A stretch of 52,605 nucleotides of DNA, taken from Acidimicrobiaceae bacterium (GTDB taxonomy: Bacteria; Actinomycetota; Acidimicrobiia; Acidimicrobiales; RAAP-2). The notes beneath the pieces were generated by a model, which was not told where the DNA came from, made no database searches, and was given only the letters and a program-made list of their open reading frames with translations. Made by a program: the position numbers and the translations under genes. This document shows positions 1-10,004 of the stretch, in pieces. Position 1 is the stretch's first letter. Each line of letters starts with the position of its first letter. Where the stretch lies: positions 1 through 52,605 of the forward strand of contig CANGPX010000002.1 of NCBI GenBank assembly GCA_947456095.1. The letters are read 5' to 3'.

Positions 1-917
1 CCGGTTGCACCTTGGGCACCGTCTTGGCCGTTCGTGCCATTGGCGCCTTGAGCACCGTCTTGGCCGTTGGTTCCATTGGTTCCAGCTTGGCCAGTTGCAC
101 CTTGAGCGCCGTCAGCACCCTGGGCACCGGTTGCACCTTGGGCACCGGTAGCGCCGGTCACACCTTGGAAGCCTTGGGCTCCAACTTGACCATCTGCACC
201 TTGTGCGCCGGTTGATCCGTTGGTTCCAGCTGAGCCTTGGGCCCCATCAGCACCTTGAGGGCCCTGCGGTCCTAGAACTCCAGCCGCACCTGATGGACTC
301 GAGGCGCCAGGGACTCCTTGGAAACCTTGTGGGCCTTGTGTTCCGGTTGCGCCTTGAGTTCCTTGGAAACCCTGTGGACCTTGGGGGCCCTGTGCACCTT
401 GGGCACCGTTTGAACCTTGGCGACCGAGTGAACCTTGAAGTCCCGACTGGCCCTGGAATCCAGAACTTCCACTTGCACCTTGACGACCTTGGTTTCCTTG
501 ATTGCCTTGGCGACCTTGGTGGCCTTGGCGACCTTGAGATCCCTGTGCGCCTTGTGCGCCTCGTGCTGATTGTGGGCCTTGTGGCCCTTGTGGGCCCGGC
601 GAACCTTGTGGGCCTTGTGCTCCAGTGAGGTCAACTGCAGCTTGGCGAACAACGATGCTGTTCGAACCCGTCGTTGAGGTCAGGGTGCTGTTCGTTCCAG
701 TTGGAAGCGAAGGGGATGAAATTCCATCTCCGGTAAGGGCAATTGCAGAGCGAGGCACCATCTGCGTAGAGGCTGTAGCTACGCCAGATGGAAGGAGTCC
801 GGTGGCACCGACCGATGAAGTGAGACCAGCTAGCGCCAAAGCGGCACTGCGGACGCGCTTCCATTTCGGCTCGGTGTAGCGACCTGGCTTCTTCATGCCG
901 TTTCGCTGTGTTGCCAC
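1..917 (-). CDS. Collagen-like Gly-X-Y repeat secreted/surface protein (3' end beyond window edge)
   Basis: Reverse-strand reading gives M(GTG)[37 protein letters not shown]... then a long Gly-X-Y tract ([15 protein letters not shown]...[16 protein letters not shown]) running off the left edge. A GGAGGAAG Shine-Dalgarno precedes the GTG at 917; alternative ATG at 896. Missing from the ORF track because it is open at the edge. Confidence 0.88.
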   Translation of the reverse strand, partial: MATQRNGMKKPGRYTEPKWKRVRSAALALAGLTSSVGATGLLPSGVATASTQMVPRSAIALTGDGISSPSLPTGTNSTLTSTTGSNSIVVRQAAVDLTGAQGPQGSPGPQGPQGPQSARGAQGAQGSQGRQGHQGRQGNQGNQGRQGASGSSGFQGQSGLQGSLGRQGSNGAQGAQGPQGPQGFQGTQGATGTQGPQGFQGVPGASSPSGAAGVLGPQGPQGADGAQGSAGTNGSTGAQGADGQVGAQGFQGVTGATGAQGATGAQGADGAQGATGQAGTNGTNGQDGAQGANGTNGQDGAQGAT

Positions 918-1093
918 GTACTTCCTCCGCTCATTACTCGCTGGGCCGTTGCCTGCGAGTGGTCCTACTCAATGCAATTCTTCAAATCAGCACAGTGAGA
1001 TGGCCAAAATGGGCCCCTGAGCCTGCATTCAGACAATCCCATATGAAGGAGCCCGCGACAAGTAGCCGAACTCATTTTTGGTGAGAACTCTCA

Positions 1094-1109
1094 GGGTCTA
1101 CTCAGACCC
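1094..1109 (-). terminator. Weak hairpin downstream of the FG-GAP gene
   Basis: GGGTCT-ACTC-AGACCC 6-bp stem just beyond the stop of the 1136-2308 CDS; no strong T-tract. Confidence 0.3.
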
Positions 1110-1135
1110 CACATTGACGGAGGTGGTCTTGCGAC

Positions 1136-2308
1136 TTACCGCCCGAGAATTCCGAGGAATTGCTTGTTGGCAGCCACGGGAATGATGCGCTGCATGTGGG
1201 TGTGATGCGGCCCGGGAACCACTTGGGCAGAAATACCAACTGACCAGCCAAGTCGCTCGCCGGGGTCTCCAAGAACTGGAGTTGAAATCGTCCAACTCCC
1301 CTCGGCGTGCGTGGCGACAACCGCCCCACCAGCGACGAGGTCAGAACCAGGAAGACCAATAGCGAGTGCAGGTCCGACCGCAGATATTGAGCGGCCAAAG
1401 AAGGCGTTCGCCACTGGAGTTGCAGCCTGGATGACGACTGGGGTCGCTGCAGTCTGGGTCTCATAGGTATCAACGGCGCCAGCATGGGCGTGTCCACTCA
1501 CACTGCGGTCCGGCGCTCCAATTGCCACTCCAGTGTTGGTGAAGGCGACCGATGCACCGAAATGGTCACCAGCGGTCGGGTTGGCTGCGGTGAATTTGCG
1601 GACTTGGGTCCAAGATCCGTGGACGATCTTGAACAGATACGCAGCCCCGCTTCCGTTCTGTGTTCCTGGAGCGCCAACGAGGACGACACCTTTTTGGATT
1701 GCTACGGCTGCCCCGAATTGGTCGCCGGTCGCCGAAGTCGCCGGTGCGAGTGTGCCAGTCACCTCAAGTGCACCATGCACGGTGCGGGCAATGTAGACCT
1801 TGCCTGGAAGGGAAAGCCCTGGTGCCCCAATCACGATTCTTCCGCCACCAACGGCGAGGGCGGTGCCAAACTCAGACTGATTTGCATGTGACGGGTCAGT
1901 CAGTGAACCGAGTTGACCCCAAAGGCCATTGACGTGAACGATTGAGTAGACCGCTCCATTTGCTTGGTTACGTCCTGGTGCACCAACAATGAGGGCATTG
2001 CCGGTATAGGCAACCGCTGCGCCAAGAGCGTCCCCTGGTCCTCCACCGCTGACGGAGATCTTCGCCATGAGTTTCCAAGAATTGCCGAGGAGATACTGGT
2101 AAACAATGCCGGTGCTCGCCCCATAGGAGGGAACCCCAAGGACGGCTCGACGGCCCGAAACTGAGACTTGGTTGCCGTAGGCATTGGACGTATCGTACGA
2201 AGCCGCTGCTCCAACCTCACTCGGCAAGGTGGCGAGCACTGTTGCCGAGCTGAGTACCGCCACGGTTGCAGCAGTCAACACTCTGGCGCTGAATTTACGT
2301 GCGAGCAC
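1136..2308 (-). CDS. Secreted FG-GAP/integrin-alpha-like repeat protein
   Basis: Signal peptide (MLARKFSARVLTAATVAVLSSATVLA) and repeated 'G.AVA...G..LIVGAPG....GAVY' units. Confidence 0.85.
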   Translation of the reverse strand: MLARKFSARVLTAATVAVLSSATVLATLPSEVGAAASYDTSNAYGNQVSVSGRRAVLGVPSYGASTGIVYQYLLGNSWKLMAKISVSGGGPGDALGAAVAYTGNALIVGAPGRNQANGAVYSIVHVNGLWGQLGSLTDPSHANQSEFGTALAVGGGRIVIGAPGLSLPGKVYIARTVHGALEVTGTLAPATSATGDQFGAAVAIQKGVVLVGAPGTQNGSGAAYLFKIVHGSWTQVRKFTAANPTAGDHFGASVAFTNTGVAIGAPDRSVSGHAHAGAVDTYETQTAATPVVIQAATPVANAFFGRSISAVGPALAIGLPGSDLVAGGAVVATHAEGSWTISTPVLGDPGERLGWSVGISAQVVPGPHHTHMQRIIPVAANKQFLGILGR

Positions 2309-2464
2309 GGCACCACCTCCCCTTCGGTCTCTTTCGAGAACAAGTCTTTGTCATGTTATCGCCCACTTGGGCGACTTGGCAGGCGAAAGGCAAAGTTCAC
2401 TGAGAGCAGAACAACGTCGTCAACTACGCTCGCTTCGTCGAGGGGGCAACACGTGCACGTACCA

Positions 2465-3979
2465 ATGACCATTAACCAATTCTTAGACAGAGCAGCTCTT
2501 GTCGCTCCTGACAACGTGGCCATCATTGATGAGTCAGATGTTCTCGGAAACCTCGGGACGCTCACCTACGCTGAGATGCGAGACCGAGCAAATGGACTCA
2601 GCGCAACATTGCAACAACTTGGCATTCGCGAAGGCGATCGAGTGGCAATCGTGAGCGCCAACTCAGCCAAATTCCTGATCTCGTTCTTTGGGGTGAGCGG
2701 TTCGGGGCGAGTTCTCGTTCCCATCAACTACCGCTTGAGCAAACAAGATATTGCCTACATTGTTGAGCACAGTGGAGCATCGCTTGTCTTGGTGGACCCT
2801 GAGGTGCACGATCTTGTCAGCGACCTTCGCGTTCCAACCATTGTTCTCGATGGCACCGACGATGCTCAGCTCTTTGCTCCACTTGGCGAAAGAGTGCGAG
2901 TGGCAGTTGACCTGAGCGAAGACGCCACCTGTTCAATTAACTACACCTCAGGAACCACCGCTCGACCAAAGGGTGTGGAACTCACACATCGAAATTGCTA
3001 CTTAAACGCCATGACCTTTGGTTGGCATCTTTCTGTCAGCGACCGAGATGTCCTGCTCCACGTGCTGCCAATGTTTCACGTCAACGGTTGGGGTATGCCC
3101 TATGGAGCAACCGCGATGGGTGCGAAACATGTCGTGCTGCGAAAAGTTGACGGTAACGAAATCTTGGACCGAGTCAACCGCGAACAGGTCACCTTGTTGT
3201 GTTGTGCTCCAGCAGTGGTGTCCTCAATCCTCGATGCCCACAGAGCGCGCGGCAAAGGATCATCTGTTCGCAGTGGCGTTCGCATTGTCGTCGCCGGTGC
3301 GCCACCGCCGTCAAAAATTGTCGAACAAGTTGAAACAGAGCTCGGCTGGGAATTCATTCAGATCTATGGACTGACCGAGACCTCGCCACTGCTCACCATT
3401 AATCGCGCCCGACCGGAATGGGATGACCTCGCCCCGAGTGCTCGAGCGACGCTGCTTGCTCGAGCTGGAGTCCCAGCCATTGGTGTTGAAATTGCCGTGT
3501 CGCAAAGTGGCGAGATCCTCGCTCGGTCAAACCACGTCTTTCGTGGCTACTACAACCAAGAAGATGCAACTGCTGAAGCACTTGAAGGTGGGTGGTTCCA
3601 TACTGGCGATGGCGGCTACCTCGATGGAGCATTCACCGTCATCACTGATCGGAAAAAAGACGTCATCATCACTGGTGGAGAAAATGTGTCGTCTATTGAA
3701 GTTGAAGACTGCCTCTTTCGCCATGAGGCGGTGGCCGAAGTCGCGGTCATTGGCACACCGGATGAAAAATGGGGTGAGCTCGTGACCGCGCTCGTCGTGC
3801 TTCGGCCAGGTGCTGTGGCCACAAAAGATGAGCTCTTTGCCCACTGTCGAGAACACCTCGCCCACTTCAAGGCACCAAAGCGCATTGAATTCAAAGAGCA
3901 TCTCGCTCGAACCGCTACCGGCAAATTGCAGAAGTACAAGTTGCGAGAAGAGTACTGGAAGTCGCCAACAACCCCATGA
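2465..3979 (+). CDS. AMP-dependent acyl-CoA synthetase/ligase
   Basis: ATP/AMP motif 'CSINYTSGTTARPKGVELTH', 'YGLTETSP', 'GWFHTGDGGYLD', C-terminal 'RTATGKLQKYKLR'. The ORF opens at 2168, but the domain starts near MTINQFLDRAALVAPDNVAI (ATG 2465; GTG 2453 possible). Confidence 0.9.
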   Translation: MTINQFLDRAALVAPDNVAIIDESDVLGNLGTLTYAEMRDRANGLSATLQQLGIREGDRVAIVSANSAKFLISFFGVSGSGRVLVPINYRLSKQDIAYIVEHSGASLVLVDPEVHDLVSDLRVPTIVLDGTDDAQLFAPLGERVRVAVDLSEDATCSINYTSGTTARPKGVELTHRNCYLNAMTFGWHLSVSDRDVLLHVLPMFHVNGWGMPYGATAMGAKHVVLRKVDGNEILDRVNREQVTLLCCAPAVVSSILDAHRARGKGSSVRSGVRIVVAGAPPPSKIVEQVETELGWEFIQIYGLTETSPLLTINRARPEWDDLAPSARATLLARAGVPAIGVEIAVSQSGEILARSNHVFRGYYNQEDATAEALEGGWFHTGDGGYLDGAFTVITDRKKDVIITGGENVSSIEVEDCLFRHEAVAEVAVIGTPDEKWGELVTALVVLRPGAVATKDELFAHCREHLAHFKAPKRIEFKEHLARTATGKLQKYKLREEYWKSPTTP

Positions 3980-4785
3980 CCGAGTCATTCACGGTTGAGA
4001 CAAACGAGGCAACGCTTGCCGTTGAGCGACTTGGCAATGCAGCACTTCCCACCTTGTTGTTTCTGGGTGGATCTGGCACGACGCTTGACACCTCGAGAGT
4101 GTTGTTGGCTCCCCTCATGAAACACTTTGACCTGTTGGCCTTTGATTACCGAGGGGCAGGACTGTCCACAACAACGGCTCTGTCGTGGACCATGGCTGAC
4201 TACGCACAGGACTGTCTCGCCATTCTTGACGCCCTCGGCCTTGAGCAGGTGCTGATCCTCGGGCTCAGCTTTGGTGGAATGGTGGCGTTGGAATTCGCCG
4301 TCACCCATCCCACCCGTGTCACTCGCCTTGCGCTGTGGTGCACCTCAGCTGGAGGCGAAGCAGGATCGTCCTACCCGCTTGAACTGATTCGCCAGGGCGC
4401 GGGTGATGAAGCCGACAGCTACCAGCGGCTTCTGCTTGATCGTCGCTTCACCGACGCATACTTGAGCGAACACGAAGATGCTCGAAACTTGGCGCTGCTG
4501 ATGGCACGCGGTGACGGCGCTCGTCCGGTGAGCGAACAGAACTACAAAGCCCAAATGGCCGCACGACGTCACCATGATGTGAGTGATCGCTTAGGCGCTC
4601 TCACCATGGAGACCTTTGTTGCCATGGGTCGCTTTGACGGCATTGCTCCACTCGCCAATGGAGAAGCTTTGGCAGCACGCGTCCCAACGGCAACACTTCG
4701 TTCCTACGATGGAGGTCATGGCTTCTTCGCACAAGACCAACGGGCCTACCCCGACACCATCTCCTTCCTCAGCCAAGGGCTCTGA
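3976..4785 (+). CDS. Alpha/beta hydrolase
   Basis: 'LLFLGGSGTTLDTSR', 'DYRGAGLS', nucleophile elbow 'GLSFGG', C-terminal 'DGGHGF'. 4-bp overlap with the upstream ligase. Confidence 0.87.
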   Translation: MTESFTVETNEATLAVERLGNAALPTLLFLGGSGTTLDTSRVLLAPLMKHFDLLAFDYRGAGLSTTTALSWTMADYAQDCLAILDALGLEQVLILGLSFGGMVALEFAVTHPTRVTRLALWCTSAGGEAGSSYPLELIRQGAGDEADSYQRLLLDRRFTDAYLSEHEDARNLALLMARGDGARPVSEQNYKAQMAARRHHDVSDRLGALTMETFVAMGRFDGIAPLANGEALAARVPTATLRSYDGGHGFFAQDQRAYPDTISFLSQGL

Positions 4786-5707
4786 AGTCGCCCCCTCGTG
4801 GAGTGAACTCGTTGACCTCCTCGTTGCCGCCTCCTCACAGCGGTTGACGCAATTTCTTGCCCCAGCTCGCAGCGCCCTCGAAGGCGAAGTGCGCAAGGGC
4901 ATTGGCTTAGACGGTGAACCCGTTGCTCCTTGTATGGACGAAGCTCTGTCGTTTTTACCCATTGGCGGTGCGGCACGAACCTTGCACAGCGACTTGCCAG
5001 CAATGTTGATTGGCGGGGTTGCTTCGTTGTTCTTGCAAAGCCTTCATCCACTGGCGATGGCCGGTGTGGCTGATCATTCCGATTACCAACGTGACCCACT
5101 TGGTCGACTGCAGCGCACGGCGAATTACGTCGGAACCGTGACCTATGGGTCTCGCACCGAGGCCGAACAGGCAATTGCCAAGATCCTCCGCATTCACACC
5201 CGAGTCGTCGGAACCGCTCCTGATGGTCGGAAATATGCCGCAATCGACGGTGATCTTGTCACCTGGGTGCATGCAAGCGAAATCGCGATGTTTGCCGCTG
5301 CAGCCATGGCTTTTGGCAACCGGACCTACGACGAGGCGCTCCTCGATCGCTACGTCAAAGAACTTGTCCCCCAAGCTGAACTCTTAGGTGGCACGAACGT
5401 GCCGAGTTCCATGGGCGAACTCGCTACCTATTTCCATGATGTCCGTGGAGAACTTGCCCTCGGCGATCAAGCCCGCGATGTGCGCAAGTTCTTGCTGCGT
5501 GGTGTGGCAACGCGTCCTCAAGACAAAGTTGCCTACGGCGTGATCGTCGCCGCAGCGATCTCGATTCTGCCGAAGTGGGCTCGACGTGAGTTGCGTCTTC
5601 CTCTTTTGCCGCTGAGTCAACCGCTCATCATTCGACCCGCAGCGCTGGCCTTTGCCACGGTGCTTCGCTTTGCCATTGCGCCACCGCCAGAACTGAAGAT
5701 CAGCTAG
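4709..5707 (+). CDS. DUF2236/MpaB-like oxygenase-family protein
   Basis: 'MLIGGVASLFLQSLHPLAMAGVADHSDYQRDPLGRLQRTANYVGTVTYGSRTEAEQAI..IHTRVVG....DGRKYAAIDGDLVTWVHASE' matches DUF2236 features. Start uncertain (4709, 4718 or TTG 4853). Confidence 0.8.
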   Translation: MEVMASSHKTNGPTPTPSPSSAKGSEVAPSWSELVDLLVAASSQRLTQFLAPARSALEGEVRKGIGLDGEPVAPCMDEALSFLPIGGAARTLHSDLPAMLIGGVASLFLQSLHPLAMAGVADHSDYQRDPLGRLQRTANYVGTVTYGSRTEAEQAIAKILRIHTRVVGTAPDGRKYAAIDGDLVTWVHASEIAMFAAAAMAFGNRTYDEALLDRYVKELVPQAELLGGTNVPSSMGELATYFHDVRGELALGDQARDVRKFLLRGVATRPQDKVAYGVIVAAAISILPKWARRELRLPLLPLSQPLIIRPAALAFATVLRFAIAPPPELKIS

Positions 5708-5710
5708 ACC

Positions 5711-6451
5711 TCAGGTGGCAATCGAGAGGCCACCGTCGACCACGATGACTTGGCCAGTGATGTAGCGAGACGTCGCGACATCGATGACCGCCTTTGCGAC
5801 ATCGTCTGGCGTAGCCGTTCTGCGCATTGGGGCAATATGAGCCACTGCATTTTTGAGATCCCCCCAAGAAGCCGTCCACGGCGTGTCGACAAGTCCAGGG
5901 GCCACCGCATTGACCGTGACGTGAGGGCCTGCGACTTTGGCCAACAAGACCGTCATGTGATTGAGGGCCGCTTTTGATGCAGCGTAGGGAATGGAGCTTC
6001 CCGTTGGACGAATTCCAGCAATGGAGGTCACATTGACAATCGCACCTTGGTTCTCCTTCAGCGCTTCCATGGCCGCCATGGTCATTTCCCACGTGCCAAA
6101 GACATTGACCTCAAAGATCTCTCGAAAGACCGACGTCGTGGCAGCACTCAAGTCAGGGTGAGCAATGACTTTGGTGCGACCAGCATTGTTGATCAACACA
6201 TCAAGGCGACCGAAGTGTCGGAGGGTTTCGGCCACAAGACGTTGACAGTCGGCTTCACTCGTGATGTCACCTTGGATGTAGATCGCAGAGTCAAGCGACG
6301 CGGCCACGGCTTCGCCCTCGGCCACAGAATGCGAGGAATTGACCACGACCTTGGCCCCGGCGCTGTTGGCAAAGCGGGCAATGGCTTCGCCAATGCCACT
6401 CGACGATCCCGTGATGAGCACCACTTTGTCCCGCAAATTGAAATCATCCAT
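5711..6451 (-). CDS. SDR family oxidoreductase
   Basis: 'KVVLITGSSSGIGEAIA', 'DVLINNAG', 'YAASKAALNHM', 'GQVIVVDGG'. AAGGAG SD before ATG at 6451. Confidence 0.92.
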   Translation of the reverse strand: MDDFNLRDKVVLITGSSSGIGEAIARFANSAGAKVVVNSSHSVAEGEAVAASLDSAIYIQGDITSEADCQRLVAETLRHFGRLDVLINNAGRTKVIAHPDLSAATTSVFREIFEVNVFGTWEMTMAAMEALKENQGAIVNVTSIAGIRPTGSSIPYAASKAALNHMTVLLAKVAGPHVTVNAVAPGLVDTPWTASWGDLKNAVAHIAPMRRTATPDDVAKAVIDVATSRYITGQVIVVDGGLSIAT

Positions 6452-7403
6452 GTCGTTCTCCTTCACTTGGGGTAATTCCCCACTGTCCGCTCCAACGTTG
6501 CCCGGGCTCCAACACAATGAGATCCGTACCTGAGTTGAAAGCATTTGGCGGGCAGGTCATGGGCTCAACAGCAATTGCCTTGCGCCGCCGAACATCGCTC
6601 GAAATGGTGTCGCCGGTAAAGACCTGAACACAGGTGAACTGCTCATCCATCCAAATCGCTGTCGATCTCCCCCGCCACCGATCATTGAGTTCGACAACGG
6701 CTCTTCCTGCTTCATTTCGCAACAGGTCGCTGTAGGTGGTGTCGAGTTTGGTTGCACCAATGGGCTTTGGCGTTGTGAAGTCCCGATCAGAACCAGCAAC
6801 AGCCACGTCCCTCCCCGTTGGGGTGAGGTCCTTGTTGACTTCTGCGTAGTGCTCGGCTCCAAGGTGCAGTTCCATGTCGTCAACCGAAACCCCAACAGCA
6901 AAGTAGGGATGGAATCCAATACCAAAGGGACAGGCCTCATCGCCGACATTGATCGCGGTTGAGGTGACGGTCAGCCCGTGGCGACTCAAGTGATAATCAA
7001 TTTCGAGGGTGAGCGCGAATGGGTAGGCGGGCGTTGCCAGCAAAGTCAGCTCGAGCGCCACTCGGTTCTGGGCTGCAGCAATGAGACTCCACGGGCGCCA
7101 CCGAGCAAGACCGTGAATGGCCGCTTTGTGTCTTGGATCATCAATTGGCACCGTGACGGTCTTGCCATGGAACTCGTAAGCGCCACCGGCAAGGCGATTT
7201 GGCCACGGGGCTAAGACTTGCCCAGAAGCAGAAGGAGCCATGTCGCTTAAAGGAAAACTCGAAACAATCTCAGTACTGCCATCTCGGTAGGACCGAAGCG
7301 TTGCCCCAACTTCGGCAATCACCACTTCAGCTGCACCATGGCGCAACGAGTACTGCACCCCACTTGGCGCCTGTGGTCTCAGCCTTGGTCGCCGGTTGCT
7401 CAC
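6444..7403 (-). CDS. Aldose 1-epimerase family protein
   Basis: 'GQVLAPWPNRLAGGAYEFHGKT', 'AIHGLARWRPW', 'CPFGIGFHPYFAVG', 'FTGDTISSDVRRRKAIAVEPMTCPPNAFNSG'. Confidence 0.9.
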   Translation of the reverse strand: MSNRRPRLRPQAPSGVQYSLRHGAAEVVIAEVGATLRSYRDGSTEIVSSFPLSDMAPSASGQVLAPWPNRLAGGAYEFHGKTVTVPIDDPRHKAAIHGLARWRPWSLIAAAQNRVALELTLLATPAYPFALTLEIDYHLSRHGLTVTSTAINVGDEACPFGIGFHPYFAVGVSVDDMELHLGAEHYAEVNKDLTPTGRDVAVAGSDRDFTTPKPIGATKLDTTYSDLLRNEAGRAVVELNDRWRGRSTAIWMDEQFTCVQVFTGDTISSDVRRRKAIAVEPMTCPPNAFNSGTDLIVLEPGQRWSGQWGITPSEGERHG

Positions 7404-7448
7404 GGAGTCGTTCCTTTACGTTCACTCAACACCGGTAGCGTACGCCTC

Positions 7449-8294
7449 ATGCGAGTCTTGGTCACGAACGATGATGGTATCCATGCCGAAGGCCTTTTGG
7501 CCCTCGTCCAAGCGTTGGACGTTTGGGTTGCCGGCGCTGAAGCTTCCGAAGAGCGGGTCGTCACGGTTGTCGCCCCCGACACCAACTACTCAGGAGCCGG
7601 CGCAGCCGTAGGCGATATGTACTTAAAGCCAGGCCTCAAGTACTCGCGCGTTGAACTCGAGGGCGTTACCCATATTCCCTGTTTTGCCCTCGATGCCACA
7701 CCAGCGCTGTGTGCGATTGTTGGCAACTTGGGGGGCTTTGGTCCTCGCTATGACGTCATTGTCTCCGGCATCAATGCTGGAGTGAACGTCGGCCGCTCGG
7801 TACTGCACTCGGGCACCGTTGGCGCGTGTTTGACCGGTACCCAACTTGGGTTGGCTGGACTTGCGGTCTCGGTGCGAACAAGTCACGAGACCTCCATTGG
7901 TTATGGCACCGCTGCAGCACTCGCCGTTGCCGCGTTGGCCGATCTCGAAACCGCTCCCCCGCACACCGTCATCAACTTGAACGTGCCGAACGTTGAGTTA
8001 AAGGACTTAAAAGGCGTGCGACGAGCTCGCATCTCAACTGCAGGCATCATCAAGTCCTCGGCTGGCGAGACCTCGACGCTGCCAAGCGAAGCCTTCGGCA
8101 TGATTCCGCTGACCCTTGGATCTTCTGTTCCTGATCTCGGTGATGTCTCAGATGAAGCAGACGACGACGACGGCGCACTTGTCGCTGCAGGCTTTGCTGC
8201 GGTCACGGTGCTTCGCTCAGTGCACGAGGCTGGCGACGATGAAGCCGACGCACTGGCTCGAAACGCTGTTTCGGCCATGAGCGAGATTCGCTAA
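7449..8294 (+). CDS. surE: 5'/3'-nucleotidase SurE
   Basis: N-terminal 'MRVLVTNDDGIHAEGLLAL', 'VVAPDTNYSGAGAAV', 'VSGINAGVNVGRSVLHSGTVGA'. Confidence 0.93.
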   Translation: MRVLVTNDDGIHAEGLLALVQALDVWVAGAEASEERVVTVVAPDTNYSGAGAAVGDMYLKPGLKYSRVELEGVTHIPCFALDATPALCAIVGNLGGFGPRYDVIVSGINAGVNVGRSVLHSGTVGACLTGTQLGLAGLAVSVRTSHETSIGYGTAAALAVAALADLETAPPHTVINLNVPNVELKDLKGVRRARISTAGIIKSSAGETSTLPSEAFGMIPLTLGSSVPDLGDVSDEADDDDGALVAAGFAAVTVLRSVHEAGDDEADALARNAVSAMSEIR

Positions 8295-8719
8295 TCATCG
8301 GCACCTGGTCGACGCCGGTTTTGTTTCACCACGCCACGACGCTGCTTGGCATCGACTCGACGTTTTCCCGCCGCCTTTGTTGGCTTGGTCGGCCGCCGAA
8401 GCGGGTCGACCTTCAGCGCAACCGCTAACAGTTCACCCAAACGCTCGAGCGCTTGGATCTTGTTTCGGGCTTGACTGCGGCTTTCGGCTGCGGAGGCCTT
8501 GGCCACTGTTCCAAGTTTGTCGATCACCCGTTGGCGCTGGTATGGCCCAAAGCCAGCAATGCTCTCAAGGTCAACTTTGACCGTCACTTTGGATTCGGTG
8601 CGATTGGCATGCTGGCCACCTGGCCCACCAGGTGTTGAGGTCTCAACCAAGACGTCACTGAGCAGCAACCGCACACTTGACGACACCACGAGATGGGTCG
8701 AGGTGAGGTGCGGGTTCAC
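8291..8719 (-). CDS. arfB: ArfB-like aminoacyl-tRNA hydrolase (release-factor GGQ domain)
   Basis: 'STPGGPGGQHANRTESKV' GGQ motif and a basic C-terminal tail 'KRRVDAKQRRGVVKQNRRRP'. Confidence 0.87.
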   Translation of the reverse strand: MNPHLTSTHLVVSSSVRLLLSDVLVETSTPGGPGGQHANRTESKVTVKVDLESIAGFGPYQRQRVIDKLGTVAKASAAESRSQARNKIQALERLGELLAVALKVDPLRRPTKPTKAAGKRRVDAKQRRGVVKQNRRRPGADD

Positions 8720-8724
8720 AACAG

Positions 8725-9540
8725 CTAAGCGAAACGCGCTTGAGCGAGTTGCGTGGCTTGAGCCACCAGCGTTCCTTCTGCGTCAATCACGTGACAGACC
8801 TCATCAACGAGACGACCATGCACGACGGTGATGCCTTGGCGCACTTTCACCGGCCCCGGTGCTGGAAGGGCACGAACATACACCGACAGTTGCAGGGTGG
8901 GGACCCAACCAACAGATCCCAAGTTGAACGTGGCCGGAGGAAAACAGTCACCAACGAACAACAGTGAAAACGGGTCAAAGTCTTGACCGTCTTCAAACTT
9001 GACCCATCCACGGATCTCTCCGTGGCCGACTTGGCCAACTCCAGTCCAACCAAGTGTGGCCGGGTCAATGCGTTGTTCGGACCCTTCCAAGATCCCAACG
9101 TGAAGTCCGCTTGGGTTGATTGCCGGCAGCCGGTAGCAGTCGAGAAAGGGCGGGAGATCAATTGCCTCGTGGGTCACGTAGCGAGGATCTTCGCCATGAT
9201 CGAGTCCACCGAAGGTGAATTGACCAGTGACTTGTGCCACTCCTTGTTGCTCCAAGATCACGTGAGCTTGAGAAGCTGACCGGCCCGAACGCAAGATTTC
9301 AACTCGAAGCTCGGCTGGACCACAGTCAGGAACACTGGCATACAGCGCTGAACCGGCAACGGGGTATGGATGCAGCACCCCTTCAATGCGCAGTTGTGCC
9401 TCGACTGCACGAGCCATTACCGCCATCAAGTAGCCGCCGTTGGGCTTTCCCATCACTGTCCACGTGGCATCGAGATCAATGCCGAAGCGGTTTGCCCCGA
9501 GCGACACAACCGCAGTTGCGTGGGTGAAGTTGAGTGTCAC
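8725..9540 (-). CDS. Acyl-CoA thioesterase family protein (hot-dog fold)
   Basis: 'TWTVMGKPNGGYLMAVMARAVE' and 'SLGSVGWVPTLQLSVYVRALPAPG' typical of TesB-like/4HBT_3 thioesterases. Confidence 0.8.
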   Translation of the reverse strand: MTLNFTHATAVVSLGANRFGIDLDATWTVMGKPNGGYLMAVMARAVEAQLRIEGVLHPYPVAGSALYASVPDCGPAELRVEILRSGRSASQAHVILEQQGVAQVTGQFTFGGLDHGEDPRYVTHEAIDLPPFLDCYRLPAINPSGLHVGILEGSEQRIDPATLGWTGVGQVGHGEIRGWVKFEDGQDFDPFSLLFVGDCFPPATFNLGSVGWVPTLQLSVYVRALPAPGPVKVRQGITVVHGRLVDEVCHVIDAEGTLVAQATQLAQARFA

Positions 9541-10004
9541 GCTGTTTGGTCGTCAAAACGTGAGGTAAAGCGCAGCAGTGCTCCCGTCGAGTGGGTGCGG
9601 TGCTCTTCATAGACCCGCAGATACCCAGTGTGGCAAATACGCCATTTGCCTTCCACTCGCACATAGCGGTCGGTGTAGAACGCGGTGCCGACAATTTCGT
9701 AGTCCATCTTTGGCAAGATCACTCGGTCAGTTAAGTACCAGGTGCCTTCGGCGGTTTGTTCATCTACTAAATGGATCTCTGGGTGGTGCCCATGATGCAT
9801 GGAGATCAAGTCATGGGTCGCCATTGAATGAGAGAGAAATTCCATGATGGCGTCTCTGCTTGCATACGACGACTTGCCATCTTGATATGACGCCGTGGCA
9901 TCTTCGGTGAACAGCAAAGCCAACTGGTCGAATTCTTTCAAGTCAAGGTGGCGGAAGTACGCGTATTTCAGCGCACAAATTGCGGCGAAGTCATCAGGGT
10001 GCAT
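9537..10004 (-). CDS. SnoaL-like/NTF2-fold family protein
   Basis: 'ICALKYAYFRHLDLKEFDQLALLFTEDATASYQDG' and 'GTAFYTDRYVRVEGKWRICHTGYLR'. Confidence 0.82.
   Translation of the reverse strand: MHPDDFAAICALKYAYFRHLDLKEFDQLALLFTEDATASYQDGKSSYASRDAIMEFLSHSMATHDLISMHHGHHPEIHLVDEQTAEGTWYLTDRVILPKMDYEIVGTAFYTDRYVRVEGKWRICHTGYLRVYEEHRTHSTGALLRFTSRFDDQTA

Noticed and set aside
12-628. Plus-strand ORFs 12-215 and 203-628
   Set aside because: They are antisense to a clear Gly-X-Y collagen-like frame; their Leu/Gly/Ala repeat composition is a by-product of that repeat.
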